NCBI GenBank assembly: GCA_905478325.1
Contig: CAJQIB010000056.1
Span: 1 to 38,205, forward strand
DNA length: 38,205 nt
Direction: 5' to 3'
DNA from: an uncultured Flavobacteriales bacterium
Lineage (GTDB): Bacteria > Bacteroidota > Bacteroidia > Flavobacteriales_D > Sanyastnellaceae
The notes under the pieces are model-generated. The model did no database searches. It saw only the letters and a list, made by a program, of their open reading frames with translations, and was not told the origin of the DNA. Below, piece by piece: positions 26,842-35,104 of this stretch; the stretch's first letter is position 1; every line of letters begins with the position of its first letter. The position numbers and the translations under genes are program-made.

Positions 26842-28092
26842 ATGAAGATGTGTCCCTACTTTTGGCACATGTCCTCCAAGACGATTTTACACGTTGCCCT
26901 CATTGCAGGTGCAGCTTTCTTTTCGGTTCTCCCAGCGCGCTGTTGGAGCCAATCTGACCTCGAATTTTGGAAGGAACAAACCGTCCAACGAATCAATTGT
27001 GCGGATTTTGAATCGTTCCAGAGTCGTTTTCCAACGTGGTACGATTCAAACGCAGTGCCCACCATCAAGGATTCCGTTCCGGAGCTGGACGCATTGGAAA
27101 GAGCGCTACAACCATGGGGTCAAGATCCTGAACTTGAAGATGCTTGTGTACAATCCCTGCTAGAAGGAAACATGCTGCGGCTGCAAATCTTGCATGCGAT
27201 GCACGGTTTATACGGCAAGGACATTGAACGCGCGTTGGCTTTGAAAGAAATCCCATCTTCATTTCAATGGATTCCAGTTATCGCATCAGCCTACAACCAT
27301 GCTTTCAATAGCGGCAATAAACGCGCTGGACTGTGGGGACTGACACGTGCACAAGCTGACAAAGAAAACATAGCCCGCTCCATTTACGTGGATGAACGCA
27401 TGCTCCCCCACGTATCGACTCGCGCAGCCATTGACATCTTGGACCGACTGCAGCGTCGATTTCCAATGAACCCTGAACGGGTATTGGTTGGATTCTTCAA
27501 GGGCATGCCCTTCGCTTCGCGATGGAGTGGCAAGCCAGGATATGACCAAGCTTTGGACGAATGGCTTTCATTTTATCGCGTTGTCGCTCGGTTTATGGTC
27601 AACTTGGATTCTCCTGAATTCGAAGCGCAATGGGGAGAAGTGCTGACTGAATGGGAGTCCATTGCATGCCCTGGCGAATTCAACCGAGCAGGTTTGAAAG
27701 CTGTTTTGAATATGACCGAGGACGTTCAAAAACAGCTCCTTCCCTGGTGGACCCATGAAACCATGCCGTGTGATACCTTCGACGAATTCCAGCCCTTTGT
27801 GCCAAAAAACTGGTCAGAAACATGGAATAATAACCTGGAGAACCTGGCCAATTGGGACGAAAACCCTGACTTAGAGCCACCTGTACCGCACACGACAACG
27901 GAATCGAAAAAGCAGGTTGCTTCACCTTCACGCTCTCTCCCATGCACCGAACATGAGGTCAAAAAGGGTGATACATTGTATAACATCTCCAAGCGGTTTC
28001 CCGGGACAACCCCCGAACAAATCGCAGCAACAAACGGGATTGATACGGTCATTAAGATTGGCCAAACCCTGTGCATTCCGCGAGCGGAATGA
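26842..28092 (+). CDS. LysM protein with degenerate lytic-transglycosylase-like domain
   Basis: 416 residues if started at the ATG at 26842; the ATG at 26869 gives a cleaner signal peptide (MSSKTILHVALIAGAAFFSVL) and is equally likely. Residues about 120-220 (numbered from 26842) resemble the MltD-type SLT domain: IPSSFQWIPVIASAYNHA, then RAGLWGLTRAQADK, STRAAIDILDRLQRRFP and the later VGFFKGMPFASRW. The catalytic Glu of MltD (in VESAF) is replaced by Ala148 (GCA at 27283-27285), and the AYNSG motif is also lost. Residues about 370-416 form a LysM domain (HEVKKGDTLYNISKRFPG...IKIGQTLCIPRAE), which binds peptidoglycan. It is probably a glycan-binding non-enzyme. First gene of a four-gene chain; its stop overlaps the next start as ATGA. 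Confidence 0.82.
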   Translation: MKMCPYFWHMSSKTILHVALIAGAAFFSVLPARCWSQSDLEFWKEQTVQRINCADFESFQSRFPTWYDSNAVPTIKDSVPELDALERALQPWGQDPELEDACVQSLLEGNMLRLQILHAMHGLYGKDIERALALKEIPSSFQWIPVIASAYNHAFNSGNKRAGLWGLTRAQADKENIARSIYVDERMLPHVSTRAAIDILDRLQRRFPMNPERVLVGFFKGMPFASRWSGKPGYDQALDEWLSFYRVVARFMVNLDSPEFEAQWGEVLTEWESIACPGEFNRAGLKAVLNMTEDVQKQLLPWWTHETMPCDTFDEFQPFVPKNWSETWNNNLENLANWDENPDLEPPVPHTTTESKKQVASPSRSLPCTEHEVKKGDTLYNISKRFPGTTPEQIAATNGIDTVIKIGQTLCIPRAE

Positions 28093-29669
28093 CACCGAAG
28101 GCTCACCCTGTAATCAAGACGTTGGCGTTTCTTTGCGCCGTGGGGCTATTCACCGGGCTTTGGATGAATCGTCCCAACACCCCGACTTTTGACCTGCTTC
28201 CCTTTCCAAGATGGGACGACTTTTTGCACTCGACTCCTTCAGTTCTGCAGCCCGAATCAATTGATACGTTACTTGTGGCTTATGACACCTACGTTCGTGT
28301 AGATACAAGTCAAGCTTTGAATGCGAGCACACATGACACCTTAACGGTGCAGATCGCATCGCATATCCCACAAGACACTGCGTTCAAAACGCCCCTCCCG
28401 CCAGGAAACAACGGGACATTTGAGGCATCTTCCTATCCAAGGCTGTCTGCAAAAACATCCCTTCACCCCAACTTGCAACTTCAGGGATCACAGCGTGCTT
28501 TTGATCAGCTCTCTTCTCTGTTTAATCACTTGCACCTTCGGGGGAGTCAAGATGCCCTGCATATTTTCCATTTTGGAGATTCTCAAATTGAAGGCGATCG
28601 AGTCACGCGCTCCTTGCGCACTGCATGGCAAAAACGCTGGGGAGGCTATGGAATGGGGTACCTCGCTCCTAAGCCATTGGTAGCGCCGAACTCCATGACG
28701 CAAACAACGTCAGATGGGTGGGAGCGCCATGCTCGATTTGGCCGCAGAGATTCAACCATAGAACACCGACGATATGGAGTCCTCGCTTCTTTCGCGACCC
28801 ATGCCCCTTCTTTGGAAACGGACGAAACACCCTGGATTCGATTGGAGCCCCGGAAACATGCAGGCCAAAATGAACGGCAAGTTCATTCCATCAAGATGCT
28901 GTTTGGACGAACCGATTCAAATGCTCGCATGACATGCCAAGTGGACTCGATGCTGTTGGGTCCGTTCCTCATTCCCGCAGACAGTACGGGATCAGAATTG
29001 ATTGTTCCCATAGCTGCATTGACAGCCTCGAATGTTTTTAAATCGATTGAATTCAAGTTCGACGGCCCTATTCCTGAGGTTGATGCGATTGGAATGCTCC
29101 CCGATACAGGATTGGTTTTTCACAATGTTGCCATGCGCGGGTCATCAGGAACGCTGTTTCGACAATTGGACCGCACGCAATTTTCAGCGCAACTGAAATC
29201 ACAGGATGTTGGAATGATTCTGCTTCAGTTTGGCGGAAATGCGGTCCCATACATTGCAGACACCGCCGCCGTCGAGCGCTATGGTGAGTGGTTCGCTTCT
29301 CAAATCAGACTGTTTCAAAAGACACTTCCAAATGCCGCCATCGTCGTTATTGGCCCTTCTGACATGGCCACCAAGGAGGAGCAACACATGGTCACGTATC
29401 CCATGCTTGTCCCTGTACGCAATGCGCTGCGACGAGCCGCTTTGAATGAAGATGTTCTTTATTGGGATGTTTTCGAGGTGATGGGTGGAGCGGGGTCCAT
29501 GGCAGCGTGGGTGGCCTCTGAGCCATCTCTTGCTAGCTCTGACCATGTTCACTTCACACGTAGGGGCGCAAAAAAGATCGCATCGCTCCTCTTGCAGAGT
29601 TTGGATGCCGAATGGCTAGCCTGGAAACAATGGCACACTGAAAACACACCTGCATTGTCAGCGCCATGA
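28089..29669 (+). CDS. SGNH/GDSL hydrolase-like protein, copy 1 (O-acylation partner)
   Basis: 526 residues. The ATG at 28089 overlaps the upstream stop by 4 bases. An N-terminal hydrophobic segment (VIKTLAFLCAVGLFTGLW) looks like an uncleaved anchor or signal, and a Pro/Thr/Ser-rich linker of about 80 residues follows. The SGNH domain shows block I HFGDSQIEGDR with the nucleophile Ser165, and block V SDHVHFTRRG with Asp485 and His488. LLQFGGNAVP is the probable block III. The catalytic residues look complete, so it should be an esterase or acetyltransferase in the periplasm. Such proteins work with MBOAT partners (AlgJ/AlgX, PatB type) to place acetyl groups on glycans. It is not clear whether it transfers or removes acyl groups. 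Confidence 0.85.
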   Translation: MTPKAHPVIKTLAFLCAVGLFTGLWMNRPNTPTFDLLPFPRWDDFLHSTPSVLQPESIDTLLVAYDTYVRVDTSQALNASTHDTLTVQIASHIPQDTAFKTPLPPGNNGTFEASSYPRLSAKTSLHPNLQLQGSQRAFDQLSSLFNHLHLRGSQDALHIFHFGDSQIEGDRVTRSLRTAWQKRWGGYGMGYLAPKPLVAPNSMTQTTSDGWERHARFGRRDSTIEHRRYGVLASFATHAPSLETDETPWIRLEPRKHAGQNERQVHSIKMLFGRTDSNARMTCQVDSMLLGPFLIPADSTGSELIVPIAALTASNVFKSIEFKFDGPIPEVDAIGMLPDTGLVFHNVAMRGSSGTLFRQLDRTQFSAQLKSQDVGMILLQFGGNAVPYIADTAAVERYGEWFASQIRLFQKTLPNAAIVVIGPSDMATKEEQHMVTYPMLVPVRNALRRAALNEDVLYWDVFEVMGGAGSMAAWVASEPSLASSDHVHFTRRGAKKIASLLLQSLDAEWLAWKQWHTENTPALSAP

Positions 29670-30919
29670 CTATTGGATGCCTATCCATTCTATGCGCACT
29701 GACCGGGGCATTCGAAACAGCCCCCATTTCGTTGCCCTCGGACTCCATCCCGTTGTCCTCGTCCCACACATGGCACTTACCTCCAGATTGCACACCGCTT
29801 GAAGCCGTTTGGCACACCATGGACTCAATGCAGTATGAAGGAGTCGGAACCCTTTCCTGCTTGTATATCGGTGGTTCGCATGTGCAATCAGGTTGGATCG
29901 GTCTCGGTTTAAGAAAACGATTTGAAGAGGCCTTTCCTATGAGCAATCAAGCCCGAGGGTGGATGCTCCCTTACCGCATGGCTCAAACAGATACTCCTAC
30001 CCATTTCAGGACAGAGTCCTCTGGAGAATGGTCAGGAATGCGTTGCGTTCAAAGTCGATACAAAGGGCCCTTTGGAAGCACTGGCGTACGTGCACACACC
30101 GAAGACATCCAGGCCACATGGCAGCACGTTTCGCTTCGATCAGATTCTAGCTTACACGCAAGTAACACAATTGAAGTCTGGGGACAAGCGACAGGCTGTA
30201 TCCCTCAATGGCTAGGGAGTGAAACGCTACGTCATTGCGATACCCTTGCGAACGGGAGCGGTTGGAGATTTCTATTTGACCAGGAGGTGGATACGGTTCG
30301 GTTCGGGATTGAACGTCTCGGGAAAAGCACGATTGCCTTCGATTTGTTCGCGACTGTTCACGTACCGACATCCCGAAAAAAAGCACAATTCACGCTCTAT
30401 GAGTGGGGAAACAATGGAGCAAAAGTTTCGAGCGCGATGCGCTGCGAACGCTGGGAAACAGAATGGCCTGCTCTCAACTTGGACCTCATCTTCATTGGAC
30501 TTGGAATCAACGACATTCATTCCGCCGGGAAAACTTGGAACGAAGAACGATTCGAGGTCGAATATGACGCCATGGTCCAGCGCATTCAACTTGCTGCGCC
30601 GCATGCGACACTGATTTTACTGAGCAACACCGACTCCATGCGAAAGGGCCAGTCCATGGCAAAACAAGCGCAGCGGATGCACGCAATCCAGCAGCAAATC
30701 GCTGTCCGACGTCAGTGCGTAACCTTCGATCTAGGGCGCGCTATGGGTTCACCGGGCTGCATTGAGGACTGGCATCAAAGAGGTTGGGCTCAACCCGATC
30801 TGATTCACTTCACGCCTCGAGGCTATGATGCATTGGCTGAAATCCTATTTTCATCTTGGATTGCTGCCCACAAATCGTGGCACACGTCTTATCCTGTGCC
30901 ATCTTCGCACGAACGATGA
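29666..30919 (+). CDS. SGNH hydrolase-like protein, copy 2
   Basis: 417 residues, starting at the ATG at 29666 that overlaps the previous stop. The N-terminus (MTIGCLSILCALTGAFETAP) is a likely signal peptide. Block I reads YIGGSHVQSG with Ser71, so the usual GDS Asp is Gly. Block III is LGINDIHSAG and block V is PDLIHFTPRG with Asp378 and His381. The Ser-Asp-His set is therefore present despite the block I change. It is clearly different in sequence from copy 1, so the pair is not a recent duplication. Its stop overlaps the MBOAT start. Probable envelope glycan O-acyl esterase or transferase. Confidence 0.82.
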   Translation: MTIGCLSILCALTGAFETAPISLPSDSIPLSSSHTWHLPPDCTPLEAVWHTMDSMQYEGVGTLSCLYIGGSHVQSGWIGLGLRKRFEEAFPMSNQARGWMLPYRMAQTDTPTHFRTESSGEWSGMRCVQSRYKGPFGSTGVRAHTEDIQATWQHVSLRSDSSLHASNTIEVWGQATGCIPQWLGSETLRHCDTLANGSGWRFLFDQEVDTVRFGIERLGKSTIAFDLFATVHVPTSRKKAQFTLYEWGNNGAKVSSAMRCERWETEWPALNLDLIFIGLGINDIHSAGKTWNEERFEVEYDAMVQRIQLAAPHATLILLSNTDSMRKGQSMAKQAQRMHAIQQQIAVRRQCVTFDLGRAMGSPGCIEDWHQRGWAQPDLIHFTPRGYDALAEILFSSWIAAHKSWHTSYPVPSSHER

Positions 30920-32607
30920 TGGATTGGATTCTCTTTGACGCCAATGAACCGCTCACGTTCATGCAAGGAGCCTTTTGGGGCTTTTTCTTGTTCGTGTTAG
31001 CCGGTTTTGCGATTCTAGAAAAAAGAAGGGCCCTACGCAATGCCTTTTTGTTTGCAGTGAGCTTGTTCTTCTACTGGAAAACGAGCGGCTCCTTCGTCCT
31101 CATCCTCTTGTTTTCGACCGTTTCCGATTGGTGGATTGGACACCGAATCCATGCGTCCGATGGAGCGACCCGAAAAGCCTGGCTCGCTTGGAGCATCGCG
31201 ATCAACTTGGTCATTCTCTTTTATTTCAAGTACGCCTATTTTCTCGCGGACAGTATCAGCCCGCTACTAGGAACGCATTGGAACCCCCAGCATGTTATTG
31301 GAGGGTTCGCCAATTCCTCGTTCGGAACAAGCTTCCGAGTGGATCGCATTTTACTTCCCGTTGGTATTTCGTTTTATACGTTTCAAACCATGTCATACGC
31401 GCTGGACGTATACCGAAACGATGTCAAACCCGTCAAAAGCTTGGTTGATTTCGGATTCTTTGTGTGCTTCTTTCCGCAACTTGTGGCGGGTCCCATTGTC
31501 AGAGCCAAGGATTTCATTCCTCAAATTCATCGCCCGTATGCACTGACTCACGCCGGTTTTGGAATGGCCCTATTCTGGATCCTCAATGGGCTGATCAAAA
31601 AGGTTTGGTTGGCAGACTATGTTGCTACCAACCTCGTCGACCGTGTTTTTGCCAATCCTGAAAGCTATTCTGGATTGGAGAATTTACTGGGACTCTATGG
31701 GTACAGCCTTCAAGTATATGGGGACTTTAGTGGCTATACCGATATGGCGATTGGGGTCGCATTGCTCATGGGATTTCATCTGCCTACCAATTTCAATTCC
31801 CCTTACAAAGCCCGCAACCTCGGAGAGTTTTGGAAGCGATGGCACATGAGCCTTTCGAGCTGGTTAAAAGATTATCTGTACATCCCCATGGGCGGTAATC
31901 GCAATGCCTCTGCGTTTACATGGATAAGCGGTGGAATCTTTTTACTCTTTCTCATCCTGCTCTCTCCTTCATTCGGATGGATTCTTGTCGGAAGCGGATT
32001 ACTCTTGCTTTTTTTGGCTTTGGCATGGGCTTTCCCTGGAGTTCAGAAGAGCATCTCAACCAACATCAACTTGCTAATGACCATGATGATTGGAGGGTTG
32101 TGGCACGGTGCGAGCTGGAATTTTGTGCTGTGGGGAGCCCTCAATGGAGTCGGTCTGATTTTTTACAAATACTGGAAGCGCATCAGTCCATGGGAAATTA
32201 AAAATCGCTGGTGGAAGCACCTCATCGGCATCCTCCTGACCTTTCACTTCATCACCTTTACGCGCGTTTGGTTTCGAACGGGGTCTCAAACACGATGGGA
32301 GGACATCGGCAGTCCCCATGACTTGTGGCATGAGTGGTTTTCTGCAAACAGCATGCTCCATCAATTGACGCAAGGTTTCGGCGGAACACCGTTCTTCGAT
32401 GTGATCTGGGGCTACCGAAGCGTGTTGGCCGTTATGGCCTTGGGATATGCCATTCACATGGTCCCTGAGTCTTGGAAAAAACCGTATCGAAACAGATTTA
32501 GCCAATCCCCCTTGTTCGTTCAATGGTTGATTGCTATCGGCGTTATCGGACTTGTCTGGGCTGGAACGAGTGCTGAAATGCAGCCGTTCATTTACTTCCA
32601 GTTTTGA
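30916..32607 (+). CDS. MBOAT family O-acyltransferase (AlgI/PatA-like)
   Basis: 563 residues with about 10-12 membrane segments. The ATG at 30916 overlaps the upstream stop (ATGATG; 30919 also possible). Family motifs: LFFYWKTSGSF, PVGISFYTFQTMSYALDVYR, FFPQLVAGPIVRAKDFIPQ, SGYTDMAIGVALLMGF, FWKRWHMSLSSWLKDYLYIPMGGNR and GGLWHGASWNFVLWG with the catalytic His397. AlgI/PatA proteins move acetyl groups from cytosolic acetyl-CoA across the membrane to periplasmic SGNH partners. Two such partners lie directly upstream. The substrate could be peptidoglycan, favoured by the LysM gene in the same operon, or an exopolysaccharide. Confidence 0.93.
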   Translation: MMDWILFDANEPLTFMQGAFWGFFLFVLAGFAILEKRRALRNAFLFAVSLFFYWKTSGSFVLILLFSTVSDWWIGHRIHASDGATRKAWLAWSIAINLVILFYFKYAYFLADSISPLLGTHWNPQHVIGGFANSSFGTSFRVDRILLPVGISFYTFQTMSYALDVYRNDVKPVKSLVDFGFFVCFFPQLVAGPIVRAKDFIPQIHRPYALTHAGFGMALFWILNGLIKKVWLADYVATNLVDRVFANPESYSGLENLLGLYGYSLQVYGDFSGYTDMAIGVALLMGFHLPTNFNSPYKARNLGEFWKRWHMSLSSWLKDYLYIPMGGNRNASAFTWISGGIFLLFLILLSPSFGWILVGSGLLLLFLALAWAFPGVQKSISTNINLLMTMMIGGLWHGASWNFVLWGALNGVGLIFYKYWKRISPWEIKNRWWKHLIGILLTFHFITFTRVWFRTGSQTRWEDIGSPHDLWHEWFSANSMLHQLTQGFGGTPFFDVIWGYRSVLAVMALGYAIHMVPESWKKPYRNRFSQSPLFVQWLIAIGVIGLVWAGTSAEMQPFIYFQF

Positions 32608-32631
32608 GTCACATCAGCAGCTCAAACTCCT

Positions 32632-32775
32632 TTATTCAACCACCTCGACCTCCTGATATGCGCTACACGACTCAGTGTGGGCACATGAAGTGAGGAACAC
32701 GACAAACGTCAGCACTCCTAAGAACACGACGATGGCTTGTTGAAGGCGGATGTGGTTGATTTTTTGAGAATACAT
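32632..32775 (-). CDS. Small lipoprotein, 47 residues
   Basis: The ATG at 32775 gives a basic N-terminus, a hydrophobic stretch (QQAIVVFLGVLTFVVF) and a lipobox LTSC, then a short acidic tail (AHTESCSAYQEVEVVE). An upstream in-frame start at 32817 would add 14 polar residues and overlap the promoter candidate at 32815-32822, so I reject it. Short lipoproteins of this look occur in Bacteroidota, but I cannot name the family. It converges on the MBOAT gene. Confidence 0.6.
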   Translation of the reverse strand: MYSQKINHIRLQQAIVVFLGVLTFVVFLTSCAHTESCSAYQEVEVVE

Positions 32776-32814
32776 GGTAGCTTCTTTGCTTCGGTCTAAA
32801 CAACGTCTAGATAT

Positions 32815-32822
32815 CAAACTTA
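32815..32822 (-). promoter_or_regulatory. Bacteroidota -7 element for the 47-residue lipoprotein gene
   Basis: On the minus strand this reads TAAGTTTG (TAnnTTTG). Transcription would start near 32808, leaving a leader of about 33 bases before the ATG at 32775. Confidence 0.45.
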
Positions 32823-32877
32823 GTACATCCGAATCAAACTACCTTCGTACTTCATTCACACACCGTTCATTTACCCC

Positions 32878-33195
32878 ATGCTTTTCCGAACGAAATCACT
32901 ACTGATCATAACGTTGGCCTGCATGGTCAGCTTTCAACTTTTCTTTTTTTGGAACGAATTTTTAACAGACTGGACTCCGATGTGGATTCAAGCTATTGAA
33001 ACGAGCATGGATGACGTACGCGGAGCGATCATGCTGATTCAGCTGTTTGGGATTGCCGTTCTATTTATCGACTATGTCACCCGATTCGATGAAATCAAAC
33101 GCCAATTTTGGCAAGGTCTCGCGGTTGGAACCTGCATGATTGGATGGCTATTTCAAATCTTCGTCTATTTCTTAGACAGTGCCTATCTCGTCTAA
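32878..33195 (+). CDS. Small membrane protein of unknown function, about 3 TM segments
   Basis: A 105-residue protein not assigned to a family. Hydrophobic segments at about residues 7-27, 50-66 and 82-100 suggest three membrane helices, with a charged cytosolic or periplasmic loop (TRFDEIKRQFW) before the last. It is divergent from the 47-residue lipoprotein gene and converges on the 33197-33973 gene with a one-base gap. Confidence 0.7.
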   Translation: MLFRTKSLLIITLACMVSFQLFFFWNEFLTDWTPMWIQAIETSMDDVRGAIMLIQLFGIAVLFIDYVTRFDEIKRQFWQGLAVGTCMIGWLFQIFVYFLDSAYLV

Positions 33196-33196
33196 A

Positions 33197-33973
33197 TCAA
33201 TCCCACTGGTATTGATAATCGCTCTCATTCAATTTTGAAGGAAGGCCTCGAAACAGCTCGAACCGCTGCTGTATAAAGCGAATAAACTCATACTGCGTCC
33301 AAGTCTGCAATAGCTCGTCTCCAGGATCACTGAATGCAATGAAGGCGTCAAACTCAGTTTGATTCAGTGAAATGATATCGTAGTCTACGTATTTGATGAA
33401 CAACTCGCGCAACAGGTCATGCCTGCGATCGTCGTTTTCCATTTCCGCAACGAGACGCTTGCTGCGCTCATCACGATTCAAAGCTTCGTACAAAAATGTG
33501 ATGGGGCTCGCAAAGGCGTCCACCTTGGATATGCGATAATCCTCTTCACTGTACCCCAATGCTTCAATGTCACGAAGAATCTCCCTCAATTCTCTAGGGG
33601 CCACCACTTCTGCAATCCCAACGGACACCTGTAGTCGACGTAAACGGACTTCCAAATCCCACTGCTTCCCTGACGAAGGGGCCATCTTCTCGACTGTGTG
33701 AAATCCAATCGCTCCAAATGCGAGCGTATCTCCGGGACAAACAGCCAGTAAAAAAGTTCCCAAATAATCGACAAACTGTCCTCCACCCATGCGTGATCGG
33801 TTCACGACCATCGCTACGGGAATGTGATGACCTGTCACATCAGTAACAGATCCTGAAACAACGATGAGGCTATCACATCGCTGTGATAGCGGATTTTCCT
33901 GTGAAAAAGTATGGAAACAAAAGAGGCATTGCGTAAAACTCCACAATAGGAGTCGCATAACTGTACTCGACAT
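33197..33973 (-). CDS. Secreted protein with carboxypeptidase-regulatory-like domain
   Basis: 258 residues from the ATG at 33973; a start at 33958 (MRLLLWSFTQCLFCFHTFSQ) is also good and gives a compact signal peptide. The frame is open farther upstream, but that would overlap the meaB start. Residues about 35-110 (VVSGSVTDVTGHHIPVAMVVN, then GGQFVDYLGTFLLAVCPGDTLAFGAIGF) match the CarboxypepD_reg-like beta-sandwich found at the start of many Bacteroidota outer-membrane proteins. The rest is helical and acidic (EVVAPRELREILRDIEALGY) with no known domain. No receptor or barrel follows, so it is a stand-alone exported protein of unknown role. Confidence 0.75.
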   Translation of the reverse strand: MSSTVMRLLLWSFTQCLFCFHTFSQENPLSQRCDSLIVVSGSVTDVTGHHIPVAMVVNRSRMGGGQFVDYLGTFLLAVCPGDTLAFGAIGFHTVEKMAPSSGKQWDLEVRLRRLQVSVGIAEVVAPRELREILRDIEALGYSEEDYRISKVDAFASPITFLYEALNRDERSKRLVAEMENDDRRHDLLRELFIKYVDYDIISLNQTEFDAFIAFSDPGDELLQTWTQYEFIRFIQQRFELFRGLPSKLNESDYQYQWD

Positions 33974-34012
33974 GTCCGCAATATACTCTTGGCATCGTGT
34001 TACCTTCGAATC

Positions 34013-35104
34013 ATGGCGCAAAATGCGGGCCCAAAAAAATCCAACAAAGACGAGCGTTCGTCCTCCCTTCAAGCAAGGGAGCAGGCTAAGGCGAGAATTT
34101 CAAAAGCTCATCAGGCTCCCCATGCAATCAAACAATGGGCAGATGAAATCCAAAATGGCAGTCGAAAGGCCCTTGGACAAGCCATTACGCTTGCAGAAAG
34201 CAGTCTCGCAAAAGACCGAGATAGATTAGAAACACTGTTGGATCATGTGCAATCTCCCGAGCGAAGCCAGAAAAGTTGGCGCTTAGGAATCACGGGAGTC
34301 CCTGGCGTTGGAAAAAGCACCTTTATCGAATCGTTCGGAGCGGCATGGATTGACCAAGGTCATCGGGTTGCGGTCTTGGCTGTCGACCCTTCTAGTGAGC
34401 GTTCGAAAGGAAGCCTTCTCGGGGATCAAACGCGCATGGAAACCTTGACCAAAAATCCGAAGGCATTCATTCGCCCCAGTCCAACCGCTCAAACGTTGGG
34501 CGGAGTGGCTCGGGCGACCCATGAGTCGATCTTACTTTGCGAAGCCGCTGGGTTTGATCGAATTCTCGTTGAGACTGTTGGGGTTGGTCAATCTGAAACG
34601 GCCGTCCGTCAACTGACTGACGCCTTTATTTTACTGATGTTACCGGGTGCGGGAGATGATTTACAAGGGATTAAGCGGGGCATTATGGAAATGGCTGATT
34701 TGATTTTAGTCAATAAATGTGATGGCTCCGCTGCGCAGCAAGCAAAATTAGCGGCTTCTCAATACGCTCAGGCGGTCCATCTGTTTCCGCCGACTGAAGG
34801 TGGTCATACCGTTCATGCGCAAACCATCAGCGCCTTGGAACAAACGGGGATTTCTGAAACCTGTAACTCGATTCAAGACTTGATGCTTCTATGGAATTCA
34901 AATGGGTGGTTTGAAGGGCAGCGTTCTCAGCAATCCATCCGGCAATTCAATGACCATGTGCGTTCATTGCTCTTTGAAAATACGCAATTGTCTCCGCTTC
35001 AAACGGGCGCATGGGAACACTTGCAAACTCAGGTTCAACAGCAGCAAATTAGCGCATTTGCAGCGGCCCGAAAATGGATGAATACCCTAGCTTCGCAGAC
35101 ATGA
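34013..35104 (+). CDS. meaB: Methylmalonyl-CoA mutase-associated GTPase MeaB
   Basis: 363 residues from the ATG at 34013; a TTG at 33989 is in frame but overlaps the divergent promoter region. Walker A is GVPGVGKST near residue 93, with the MeaB/ArgK motifs VAVLAVDPSSERSKGSLLGDQTRM, GGVARATHESILLCEAAGFD, ILVETVGVGQSE, LLMLPGAGDDLQGIKRGIMEMAD and NKCDG. MeaB protects and loads B12-dependent methylmalonyl-CoA mutase. The mutase genes are not in this window. The stop overlaps the next start as ATGA. Confidence 0.93.
   Translation: MAQNAGPKKSNKDERSSSLQAREQAKARISKAHQAPHAIKQWADEIQNGSRKALGQAITLAESSLAKDRDRLETLLDHVQSPERSQKSWRLGITGVPGVGKSTFIESFGAAWIDQGHRVAVLAVDPSSERSKGSLLGDQTRMETLTKNPKAFIRPSPTAQTLGGVARATHESILLCEAAGFDRILVETVGVGQSETAVRQLTDAFILLMLPGAGDDLQGIKRGIMEMADLILVNKCDGSAAQQAKLAASQYAQAVHLFPPTEGGHTVHAQTISALEQTGISETCNSIQDLMLLWNSNGWFEGQRSQQSIRQFNDHVRSLLFENTQLSPLQTGAWEHLQTQVQQQQISAFAAARKWMNTLASQT

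Noticed and set aside
26857-26864. TACTTTTG, a TAnnTTTG match inside the start of the LysM gene
   Set aside because: It would start transcription at the ATG at 26869 and make the message leaderless. No -33 element fits. Kept only as a reason to doubt the start at 26842.
28089-30919. The two SGNH genes as a recent tandem duplication
   Set aside because: They differ in length, block I and flanking sequence, and no DNA-level similarity is visible.
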